DNA from: Candidatus Nitrosopumilus sp. | Lineage (GTDB): Archaea; Thermoproteota; Nitrososphaeria; Nitrososphaerales; Nitrosopumilaceae | Direction: 5' to 3' | Assembly (NCBI GenBank): GCA_029861085.1 | Contig: JAOUAE010000005.1 | Span: 1 to 23,211, forward strand | Length of the DNA stretch: 23,211 nucleotides | Part shown: piece after piece, positions 5,934 through 13,634 of the stretch | Layout of the letters: each line of letters begins with the position of its first letter | Position numbering within the stretch: position 1 is the first letter of the stretch | Position numbers and translations under genes: made by a program | Notes under the pieces: generated by a model | Databases searched by the model: none | What the model was told of the DNA's origin: nothing | Seen by the model: the letters and a program-made list of their open reading frames with translations, nothing else

Positions 5934-6356
5934 TCATTTAACCACTAATACAGGAATTTTTGTTTTGTGCATGACATAATTTGATGTGCTTCCTAGAAAC
6001 GTTTCTTTTGCACCACCAATACCTCTGGCGCCAATTACAATCATGTCAAATTTTCCTTTTTTAGCATATTTGACAATTTCAGAGCCAGTGTTACCACCGC
6101 CGGTTTGATATTTGAATTTGGCACCGGCCTTTTGAGTTCTAGCCATAGCAGGGCCAATAGCTTTGACAGCTTTTCTTTGTGCCTCATCCTTCATTTTTTG
6201 TGTATATTTTATTCCTGCTGCCATAGGTAAGTGAAATACATAAAATCCAGTAATTTCAGCATCGCCACCTTTTGCAATTTCAATTGCTCTATCTAATCCA
6301 CGCGTAGCATTTGCAGAACCGTCAAGTGGAACAAGAATTTTTTTAAATTTAGCCAT
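5934..6356 (-). CDS. universal stress protein (UspA family)
   Basis: A 140-residue ATP-binding UspA-fold protein. It opens with the usual KKILVPLDGSANATRGLDRA strand-loop. Near the C-terminus it has the nucleotide-binding signature G-x2-G-x9-G-S (GARGIGGAKETFLGS), followed by the closing strand IPVLVVK, so it should bind ATP. I start it at the ATG at 6354-6356 (MAKFKK). An in-frame ATG 18 bases upstream (6374) exists, but a TATA box centred near 6382 is only 8 bp from that one and 26 bp from the one chosen. It is monocistronic, with a 219-bp divergent gap (measured from 6374) to the transporter gene at 6594. Its specific role is not shown by context. Confidence 0.9.
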   Translation of the reverse strand: MAKFKKILVPLDGSANATRGLDRAIEIAKGGDAEITGFYVFHLPMAAGIKYTQKMKDEAQRKAVKAIGPAMARTQKAGAKFKYQTGGGNTGSEIVKYAKKGKFDMIVIGARGIGGAKETFLGSTSNYVMHKTKIPVLVVK

Positions 6357-6376
6357 GTTTGATTTGATAATCATCC

Positions 6377-6388
6377 TAATATAAAAAG
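6377..6388 (-). promoter_or_regulatory. TATA box of the UspA gene, decides its start
   Basis: Read leftward this is CTTTTTATATTA, centred about 26 bp before the ATG at 6356. It is the clearest TATA box in the region and supports a leaderless message beginning at MAKFKK rather than six codons earlier. Confidence 0.65.
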
Positions 6389-6593
6389 ACCATTATTTTT
6401 CAACTTTGGAAATCAAATTGTAATCAAAATTAGAAATTATATCTTTGATTTTTATACAAAAAAAATCTATTAAGTGAAGAGTTGTTAATCACTGAATTTT
6501 CAGAAAAACTAATTTCCACTATAAAAAATTCAATAATTTTGGATGTAATGAAGATGCCATTAGATATAACGAATACAAAATAATTATAATATC

Positions 6594-7277
6594 ATGAAAG
6601 TGTATTTTGATGATTTCATTTACGGTTCTATTGATGGGGCAGTTACAACTTTTGCCATAGTCGCAGGAGTAATGGGTGCATCATTACCTTCAGTCATTAT
6701 CTTAATTTTGGGGTTTGCAAATTTATTTGCAGATGGATTTTCAATGGCTGCTGCAAATTATCAAGCATCAAAAGCAAGAAACGAATTCATTGAAATGAAA
6801 AGAAAGCAGGAAGAATGGGAAATTGAGAATTTAGAAGAACAAGAGAAAGATGAAATTAGAGATATTTACAAAGAAAAAGGATTCAAAGATAAATTATTAG
6901 AAGATGTTGTACGAATAATCACATCAAGAAGAAAGGTGTGGATAGACACAATGATGAAAGAAGAACTAGGATTAATCGAAGATGGAAAAAATCCCAGGCA
7001 GAGTTCTGTAAGCACTTTTGTCGGATTCAATGTTGTCGGATTGATTCCATTAATACCGTTTATGATTTTTATGATAATTGGTATTGAGGTAAATTCTGAA
7101 GCTTTTGTGTATTCTACAGTATCTGTTTTTGCTGCATTCTTTCTAGTTGGAATGATTAAAGGAAAGATTGTAAAAAAATCAATGCTATATTCAGGAATTA
7201 GTACGCTGATTATTGGTGGAATTGCTGCAGTTGTTGCATATTTAGTAGGATACGGATTAAATTTTCTAATCTCTTAG
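6594..7277 (+). CDS. VIT1/CCC1-family metal transporter
   Basis: A 227-residue membrane protein of the VIT1/CCC1 family (Fe2+/Mn2+ transport in characterised members). The N-terminus YGSIDGAVTTFAIVAGVMGA and ILGFANLFADGFSMAAANY are the family's first two membrane segments. A hydrophilic, Glu/Lys-rich cytoplasmic stretch (about 60-135) contains the conserved DEIRDIYKEKGF and WIDTMMKEELGL segments that carry metal-binding Glu residues in plant VIT1. Three further hydrophobic segments follow. Length is normal. The next gene begins 12 bases later, so the two are probably cotranscribed. Metal specificity and direction cannot be read from sequence. Confidence 0.88.
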   Translation: MKVYFDDFIYGSIDGAVTTFAIVAGVMGASLPSVIILILGFANLFADGFSMAAANYQASKARNEFIEMKRKQEEWEIENLEEQEKDEIRDIYKEKGFKDKLLEDVVRIITSRRKVWIDTMMKEELGLIEDGKNPRQSSVSTFVGFNVVGLIPLIPFMIFMIIGIEVNSEAFVYSTVSVFAAFFLVGMIKGKIVKKSMLYSGISTLIIGGIAAVVAYLVGYGLNFLIS

Positions 7278-7289
7278 AATTGATGACAT

Positions 7290-8579
7290 ATGTCTGAATT
7301 AAAACGTCACATGGGACTTTTTCATCTAACCATGTATGGGGTGGGTTTGATTTTAGGTGCAGGAATCTATGTTTTAATTGGAGAAGCAGCGGGGTTCGCA
7401 GGAAATTCGATGTGGATGTCTTTTTTGTTAGGAGCAATTGTTGCGATTTTTGCTGGATTAAGTTATGCTGAACTATCAGCTTTATTTCCAAAAGCAGCTG
7501 CGGAATATACATTTGTAAAAAATGCTTTCAAAAATGATTTCTTTGCATTCATTATCGGATGGTTAACTGCAATTACATCAATTATTGTTGCTGCAACTGT
7601 TTCTTTAGGATTTGGCGGATATCTTACTCAGTTTATTGAATTACCGATTACAATTGGTGCAATTCTTGTAATTGGAATTCTATCAATAGTGAATTTTATC
7701 GGGATCAAAGAATCTGCTTGGGCAAATACCATATTTGCTTTAATTACTGCAGGTGGATTAGTACTAATAATATTTTTAGGATTTTCAATTGAGCCAGTTG
7801 AATCTGTAGATTATTTCGAAGCACCAAATGGAATGACGGGAATAATTCTTGCATTTGTTCTTATTTTCTTTGCTTTTATTGGATTTGAGGATATGGCAAA
7901 TGTTGCAGAAGAAGTAAGAAAACCTCAAAAAACAATTCCCAGAGCTATCATTTTATCAGTAGTAATTACAGGAATAATTTACATTCTGGTTTCATTATCA
8001 GTGATACGAATTTTAAATTGGGAGGAATTAGCTGCGTCATCTGCTCCTCTTGCAGATGTAGCTCATGGTGTTTTAGGTACTAATGGAAGTGTTACGTTAT
8101 CATTAATTGCACTTTTTGCTACAGCCAGCACAGTTTTAATCACACTTGTTGCTGGTGCAAGAATTTTGTATGGAATGGCAAAAGATAATTCATTACCACA
8201 ATTTTTGGGAAGAATTCATCCTAAAACAAAAACACCATGGATTGCGGTGGTGGGAATTTTGATAGCATCTGTAGGATTTGCTTTTGTTGGTGACATTGTA
8301 ATTGTTGCAAACATTACTGTTTTTGCTGTTGTTATTACATTTGCAGTAATTAATTTAGCAGTTATTGTTCTACGTTATACTGAATCTGAATTGGAAAGAC
8401 CATTTAGAGTTCCAATTAATATAGGAAAGTTTCCTGTTTTGCCATTATTCGGATTTGTAACTACAGTATACATGATGATACAATTTGAAATTGAAGTTAT
8501 ACTTGTAGGAGTAGTGATCATAGGAATTGGTGGAGTTTTTTATATTATTTTTAAAAAATCGAAGGCTAAATTCTCGTGA
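7290..8579 (+). CDS. APC-superfamily amino acid permease
   Basis: A 429-residue permease with about twelve hydrophobic segments. TM1 carries the APC signature (MYGVGLILGAGIYVLIGEAA, with the Gly-rich unwound segment) and FAFIGFEDMANVAEEVRKPQKTIPRA is the classical TM6-loop motif. These place it in the APC/LAT-type amino acid-polyamine-cation group. The substrate is unknown. It follows the VIT1-like gene by 12 bases and precedes the antiporter by 59 bases on the same strand, so a transporter operon is plausible. Confidence 0.88.
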   Translation: MSELKRHMGLFHLTMYGVGLILGAGIYVLIGEAAGFAGNSMWMSFLLGAIVAIFAGLSYAELSALFPKAAAEYTFVKNAFKNDFFAFIIGWLTAITSIIVAATVSLGFGGYLTQFIELPITIGAILVIGILSIVNFIGIKESAWANTIFALITAGGLVLIIFLGFSIEPVESVDYFEAPNGMTGIILAFVLIFFAFIGFEDMANVAEEVRKPQKTIPRAIILSVVITGIIYILVSLSVIRILNWEELAASSAPLADVAHGVLGTNGSVTLSLIALFATASTVLITLVAGARILYGMAKDNSLPQFLGRIHPKTKTPWIAVVGILIASVGFAFVGDIVIVANITVFAVVITFAVINLAVIVLRYTESELERPFRVPINIGKFPVLPLFGFVTTVYMMIQFEIEVILVGVVIIGIGGVFYIIFKKSKAKFS

Positions 8580-8638
8580 TATACTCAAAGATGATTTTTA
8601 AAATTAATTTTAATAATTTAGATGGAATTTAAGCAATA

Positions 8639-9868
8639 ATGGTCACAGAATTTGACGCCATTCCAACTTTAGTCGGAATTTTAGTTTTAGTTATTCCTTC
8701 CATGATGCTAGGTAGAATTTGTAAACATTTTGGAATTTCTGAGATAATTGGTTTTGTAGTTGGTGGGATAATTTTAGGACCATTTGCATTAGGAGGTTTG
8801 ATATCATTTTCTGATAGACCGTTAGTAGAGCTAAATGATCTAATGCTATCATTTTGGCAAATCGCTGGAATTGTAATTTTATTTTCGGCTGGTCTTCATT
8901 TTACTTTTTTTAGTTTAAAACATTCAGGAATTCAAGCTATGATTATCGGTACTATGGGTGTAATCATTCCACTAGTATTTGGATATGGAATTTCTGTTTT
9001 ACTAGGAATTGATTGGATGGTTGCAATGATTATTGGTGCAACATTAAGTGCAACAAGCATAGCTGCAGCTGTAACAATTTTGGAAGAACTTGGAAAAGAA
9101 AAGACAAAAGAAGGGAATATTCTAGTTAATGCCGCTGTTTTGGATGATGTACTTGGATTGGCAATTTTATCATCAATAATTTCCATAGTAATTGCACATT
9201 CACTTCCATCTTTAGAGACAGTATTGTTTGAAATATCGGAGTCGTTGATTCTGTGGGTTATTCTACTATTGAGTGCAGTATTTCTACTTCCCAAAATAGT
9301 TCATGCTGTAGCAGTAACAAAACCGACATCTCTTGAGTCTCGTGGAACAAAACAAGCAACTGCGTTAGGTTCAGCATTTGGTATGGCAGCTATCGCTGCA
9401 AGTATTGGTCTAAATCCTATTGTGGGAGCATTTGCAGCTGGCATGGGACTTGCAGGATCAAAGTTAGCAAAGCAAGTTAAAGAGTTTGTGGGAGAACTAC
9501 AGATTATTTTTGCACCATTTTTCTTTGCAATAATGGGTGCACATGTTGATATCTCAAATATTTTGAATGTAGATGTAGTCTTATTTTCTATAATTTTGGG
9601 AATTGCAATAATCAGTAAAATTTTAGGTTCCGGAATTCCAGCGATTATTTTACTCAAAAATAAGAATAAAGGTATGAGAATAGGATATGGAATGATTGTT
9701 AGAGGTGAAATTGCATTCATCACTGCAGGAATAGGATTATCTTATGGAATTATTTCGGATGATGTTTTCTCTACACTGATTTTTGTGATATTGAGCACGA
9801 TATTCATTGGATCAATATTACTAAAGCATTCTTTTAAGAAACCTAACAATATATCAAATTCTAGTTAG
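8639..9868 (+). CDS. CPA2-family cation/proton antiporter
   Basis: A 409-residue Na+(K+)/H+ antiporter of the CPA2 type with 12-13 hydrophobic segments. The ion-binding motif in the sixth helix reads NAAVLDDVLGLA with Asp169-Asp170. The DD form is the one found in electrogenic antiporters such as NapA, in contrast to ND in electroneutral ones. No RCK/TrkA-N regulatory domain follows, so length is that of the bare transport domain. Its TAG stop (9866-9868) overlaps the TAA stop of the convergent gene (9865-9867). The start is ATG at 8639. Likely role: pH/salt homeostasis. Confidence 0.88.
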   Translation: MVTEFDAIPTLVGILVLVIPSMMLGRICKHFGISEIIGFVVGGIILGPFALGGLISFSDRPLVELNDLMLSFWQIAGIVILFSAGLHFTFFSLKHSGIQAMIIGTMGVIIPLVFGYGISVLLGIDWMVAMIIGATLSATSIAAAVTILEELGKEKTKEGNILVNAAVLDDVLGLAILSSIISIVIAHSLPSLETVLFEISESLILWVILLLSAVFLLPKIVHAVAVTKPTSLESRGTKQATALGSAFGMAAIAASIGLNPIVGAFAAGMGLAGSKLAKQVKEFVGELQIIFAPFFFAIMGAHVDISNILNVDVVLFSIILGIAIISKILGSGIPAIILLKNKNKGMRIGYGMIVRGEIAFITAGIGLSYGIISDDVFSTLIFVILSTIFIGSILLKHSFKKPNNISNSS

Positions 9869-10497
9869 TTTTTAGATTTTACAAGTGCGATTACTGCAAT
9901 GATAATTCCAACAACTCCAACTCCAATACCAGCGTATCCAACATTATTTGGTTGTGTTTTTTCAAGATCATGTACTGATTCTTTCAGATCACCAACGTCC
10001 TCAATCAATGCGGTATGTCCATCAATCATTTGTGTTACTGTAAGATTAGATGGTTCAGGAAATTCAATGTAAGAACGTTCAGCAACTTTTGGTGGATGCA
10101 TTGATAAGCTAATTGTAGTGTCTTCAATTGTTCCCAAAATATTTGCTTGATAGAATCCAGAAACAGTTGGATTGACAAAAGCGTAATACTTTCCCGGAAT
10201 GTTATGATCAGGAGATAAAGGAAGTGTAATACTTTGATCTTTATAGATTAGTTTAATTTTTACTGTTTTTTTCAAATCTAAAATTCCATTTTGAAATACT
10301 TGATCTTCAAGTTCTAAACCAGGTTCTAGTGGACTAACATAGAATTCAATTGCGTTAGTTTCTCCTGAAACAACTGGTTCATTCATCCAGCCAATTTCCA
10401 CTCTATAGTCTCCAACAGAATCAACTGTATGACCATATGCAATTCCTGCTAAGCTGGGAATAATTAATAAAAATAACATTAAAAAATTTAATTTCAT
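9865..10497 (-). CDS. secreted, C-terminally anchored protein, possibly copper-binding
   Basis: A 210-residue exported protein. Residues 1-22 form a signal peptide; cleavage after AYG would leave His23 as the mature N-terminus (HTVDSVGDYRVEIGW). About 23-150 is a beta-sandwich-like domain with a single other conserved-looking His in LSMHPP (His134). Residues 155-183 are acidic and helical, and 187-207 form one membrane helix with a basic tail. An N-terminal His suggests a CopC/YtkA-type copper site, which is inference only. I do not recognise a named family with certainty. It stands alone and converges on the antiporter gene with overlapping stops. Confidence 0.72.
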   Translation of the reverse strand: MKLNFLMLFLLIIPSLAGIAYGHTVDSVGDYRVEIGWMNEPVVSGETNAIEFYVSPLEPGLELEDQVFQNGILDLKKTVKIKLIYKDQSITLPLSPDHNIPGKYYAFVNPTVSGFYQANILGTIEDTTISLSMHPPKVAERSYIEFPEPSNLTVTQMIDGHTALIEDVGDLKESVHDLEKTQPNNVGYAGIGVGVVGIIIAVIALVKSKN

Positions 10498-10588
10498 ATT
10501 ATAAAAAAAATAAATCTGATTTTAAAAACGTTCTACTCATTTCCAATTTAAATAATTGATTTTTAGAAGATTTTGATATTTGTATCAA

Positions 10589-12034
10589 TTAGGCATCTGC
10601 ATACATTGAAACTTCCCAAGCTGTAGGAGTTTGTGCAAAAGCAGTATATTCTTTGTATTTTAATTCTGAATAGGCATCAAGAAAGTCTTTTGTAAAAACT
10701 TCCTCTAAGAATTTTGAATCACTTGCTAAAGAATCAAGTGCTCCTTTCAATGATACTGGCAGAGATCCAATATCGTATTCTCGTTTCTTTTCTAAAGAAA
10801 GTTTGTATACATTTTCTTCAACAGGATCACCAGGATCAATCTTATTTTTGATTCCATCCAGTCCTGCTAGCAATAATGCTGCCTCTAAAAGATAGATATT
10901 TGCAGTTGGATCAGGTACACGATACTCAATTCTCTTACTTTTTTCTTGATTTCTATTATACATTGGAACCCTAATAGCAGTAGAACGATTTGCTAATCCC
11001 CAACAAACATTGACAGGTGCTTCAAATCCAGGAACAAGACGTTTGTAAGAATTTGTTGTAGGATTTGAGATTGCACATAAAGCTGACGCATGGTTCAAAA
11101 TTCCACCTACGTAATATCTTCCAACTTGACTCATTTGTGCTACTTGATCATTTTTATCATACATTGCATTCGAATTTTCTTTCCATAAACTTTGATGTGT
11201 ATGCATTGCAGATGCATTATCACCAAAAATCGGTTTGGGCATAAAAGTTGCAACTTTATTTTTTCTTTTAGCTTTAACCTTCACCAAATTTTTAACAGCG
11301 ATTACATTATCTGCCATAGCAATCATTTCATCATAAACCAAATTAATCTCACATTGACCAGAAGTTGCTACTTCATGATGTTCAGCTTCAATTTTTATTC
11401 CAAAATAATTATACAGATCATCACATACATCTTTTCTAAAACCTTCAAGTGTATCTTTTGGTTGAGCTGGATAATATCCTTCCTTGATATTTATTGCAGT
11501 ACTTACGTTTCCTTTTGCCCAAGGTGATTCTTTAGATTCTATTGAATATCCAGAACCACCACCAGAATGGGTTGCACCATAAGGTGAGGGATAAACACTG
11601 ATAGCATCAAATACAAAAAATTCTATTTCTGGTCCCCAATTAGTATGGGTAAAACCAAACTCACTAAGTTTCTCTGATGCCTTATGTGCTATTCCTCTAG
11701 AATCACGATTGTATCGTGATTCTTTGTTTGTACTACCATCATATAGATCACAAAATATTCTTGCATTCTTTCTATTTCCTGGATCATAATCATTTGGAAG
11801 AATTTTAAATGAGGTTGGATCAGGCATTAAAATCATATCAGAATCATTTACCGATTTGAATCCAACAATTGAACTTGCATCTAATTTTTCAAGACCACTT
11901 ACAAAACTATTTTTATCAATTGCATAGCTTGGCATTCCAACATTATGAAGTTCACCAAAAATATCTACAAACCAAAAATCAATAAATGATATATTTTCAT
12001 CTTGAATAATCTGTAACACTTGATCTGAATTCAA
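10589..12034 (-). CDS. glnA: glutamine synthetase, type I
   Basis: A 481-residue GSI catalysing ATP-dependent amidation of glutamate, the main ammonia-assimilation step. Visible motifs: metal site NWGPEIEFFVF (Glu136, Glu138), HHEVATSGQCE (Glu221, Glu229), ATP/metal motif KPIFGDNASAMHTHQS (266-281), substrate loop NRSTAIRVP (349-357). The tyrosine aligned with the bacterial adenylylation site is Tyr410 (NVYKLS), but the flanking residues do not match the bacterial site, so adenylylation is not expected. The start is TTG at 12034: the frame has no ATG before the stop upstream, and the first internal Met (34) would remove conserved N-terminal sequence. The aminomutase gene lies 73 bp upstream on the same strand. 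Confidence 0.95.
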   Translation of the reverse strand: MNSDQVLQIIQDENISFIDFWFVDIFGELHNVGMPSYAIDKNSFVSGLEKLDASSIVGFKSVNDSDMILMPDPTSFKILPNDYDPGNRKNARIFCDLYDGSTNKESRYNRDSRGIAHKASEKLSEFGFTHTNWGPEIEFFVFDAISVYPSPYGATHSGGGSGYSIESKESPWAKGNVSTAINIKEGYYPAQPKDTLEGFRKDVCDDLYNYFGIKIEAEHHEVATSGQCEINLVYDEMIAMADNVIAVKNLVKVKAKRKNKVATFMPKPIFGDNASAMHTHQSLWKENSNAMYDKNDQVAQMSQVGRYYVGGILNHASALCAISNPTTNSYKRLVPGFEAPVNVCWGLANRSTAIRVPMYNRNQEKSKRIEYRVPDPTANIYLLEAALLLAGLDGIKNKIDPGDPVEENVYKLSLEKKREYDIGSLPVSLKGALDSLASDSKFLEEVFTKDFLDAYSELKYKEYTAFAQTPTAWEVSMYADA

Positions 12035-12107
12035 TTTAATGTTTTTAGTAAATTAGATTACTAATGTTATCTAGTAAGATAGATTTGTCAAGTTAGTCAT
12101 GTAAATT

Positions 12108-13472
12108 CTAAGATTCAGGATAATCTTCAAGTGGATTTGTTTTTTTAAAATTTTTCATTTCTTCGTCAAAGAAGAATTTCTCAGTAAGTGCAGGCTTTAA
12201 GTCATCTAACCATATTGCTTTTTCGTCATATTTTGCAAAAAATGGTACTTGTACCCAGTCAGGATTTCTACCCTGTAAAAATCTTAAAACAATTACTTTT
12301 TGATCATTTAGATTTGCAGTTCCAATAACATGGACTTTTCCTGGAGTTGTTGACATGCTTGGTCCTCGAACAGTTCTTGCTAGTCCACTAACTGAAGAAT
12401 ATGCCTTTTTGAAAATCTCATATGCCTTTACTAAAGGAATTCCAAAATAGTGTTGAGCGCCAGTATCTCTAACTACAAACATGTAATATGGAATACATCC
12501 CAATTGCACCTGTTTACTCCACATTTTTGCCCACATTTCTGCATCATCATTGATATGTGCTAACAAAGGAGATTGTGTTCTAATTTGTGCACCTGTTTTT
12601 CTTACTTCTTTGATTGCGTTTTTTACTGCATCTGTTGATAATTCATTCAAATGATTAAAGTGAGCCATAAATGCAAGATGCAATCCGCTATCTGTAATTT
12701 TTTTAAAAACATCTAACATTTCTTGAGAATCAGAATCTGTTAGAAATTTGTAGGGCCAGTATGCCAAAGCCTTTGTTCCAATTCTAATTGTTTTGAGATT
12801 TGGTAGTTTTGCATCAATTAAAGTATCAATATATTTTGAGAAAATTTTTGCTTTCATAATCATTGGATCACCACCTGTGAAAAGTACATCACTAATTTCT
12901 GGATGCTCTCTAACATATTGAACTAGTTGTTCTCCTTCTTGCATAGCAAATTTCATTTCATCCATGCCAACAAATTGTGGCCATCTAAAACAAAAGCTAC
13001 AATATGCATGACATGTTTGACTTTGACTTGGGAAAAAAAGACAAGTCTCTTTGTATTTGTGTTGCATTCCATAAAGTTTAGTTCCATCTTTTAATGTTGG
13101 AACATTTAGCTCCATTTGACCTGCAGGATGTGGATTTAATTGTAAACGTATTTCATTTGCAATAGATGTAATTTCTTTTTTATCAAAATTATTTTTTAAG
13201 GCAGTTGCCATTTTTTCATAATGTTCTGGTTTTAGCATTCCTTTTTGAGGAAAAGTCAAGACAAAGATTGGATCATTCGGAATATTGTTCCAATCGATTA
13301 ATTGTTCAACAACATAGTTATTTGCTTTAAATGGTAAAACATTGCCTACAACTTCCATTTCAAATTGAGTTTCCTCGCTAAGATTTTGAACTTGTGGAAG
13401 AGTACGAAAATTTGCTAGTGTATAGGATTTTAATGATGGTGAATTACTCCAAACTGATTCTTGCTGGGTCAC
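12108..13472 (-). CDS. radical-SAM 2,3-aminomutase (KamA family), substrate probably not lysine
   Basis: A 454-residue PLP-dependent radical-SAM enzyme. The SAM cluster motif is C154-x3-C158-x2-C161, Arg163 matches the carboxylate-binding Arg134 of clostridial lysine 2,3-aminomutase (LAM), TGGDP (199-203) is the SAM-binding GGDP, and Lys379 matches the PLP Lys337. The two LAM aspartates that hold the lysine side-chain amine are absent: the D293 position reads Val334 (next to Arg335), and the D330 position reads Arg369 or Ser372 depending on the gap. The CFRW segment also departs from CTRR. So LAM chemistry is likely, but the substrate may be acidic, as in glutamate 2,3-aminomutase. The start is GTG at 13472, with no in-frame ATG upstream. 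It neighbours glutamine synthetase (same strand) and MscS (divergent). Confidence 0.82.
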   Translation of the reverse strand: MTQQESVWSNSPSLKSYTLANFRTLPQVQNLSEETQFEMEVVGNVLPFKANNYVVEQLIDWNNIPNDPIFVLTFPQKGMLKPEHYEKMATALKNNFDKKEITSIANEIRLQLNPHPAGQMELNVPTLKDGTKLYGMQHKYKETCLFFPSQSQTCHAYCSFCFRWPQFVGMDEMKFAMQEGEQLVQYVREHPEISDVLFTGGDPMIMKAKIFSKYIDTLIDAKLPNLKTIRIGTKALAYWPYKFLTDSDSQEMLDVFKKITDSGLHLAFMAHFNHLNELSTDAVKNAIKEVRKTGAQIRTQSPLLAHINDDAEMWAKMWSKQVQLGCIPYYMFVVRDTGAQHYFGIPLVKAYEIFKKAYSSVSGLARTVRGPSMSTTPGKVHVIGTANLNDQKVIVLRFLQGRNPDWVQVPFFAKYDEKAIWLDDLKPALTEKFFFDEEMKNFKKTNPLEDYPES

Positions 13473-13634
13473 TGTGTAAACAGTACATTTACCCTTGATA
13501 AAAGTTACAGATTATTTAGGCATAAAAAAAAATTTGAACCTGAAAATAATTTGTTCAAAATTTTAAAAAATAATGATAATATGGGTTAACCTTTGTATTC
13601 TAGAACATGAATTTGATTAGAATGGGGATTATTA

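Noticed and set aside
6357..6374. Longer UspA start (MIIKSN extension)
   Set aside because: The TATA box would be only 8 bp from that ATG, and the family normally begins just before the KKILVPLDGS strand.
7277..7300. TGATGA ... CTGA near the permease start as a C/D box RNA
   Set aside because: Boxes are only a few bases apart, with no room for guide sequences, and they lie over the start codon.
12108..13472. Plain lysine 2,3-aminomutase annotation
   Set aside because: Catalytic residues fit the family, but both lysine-specific aspartates are missing, so I call only the family and not the substrate.
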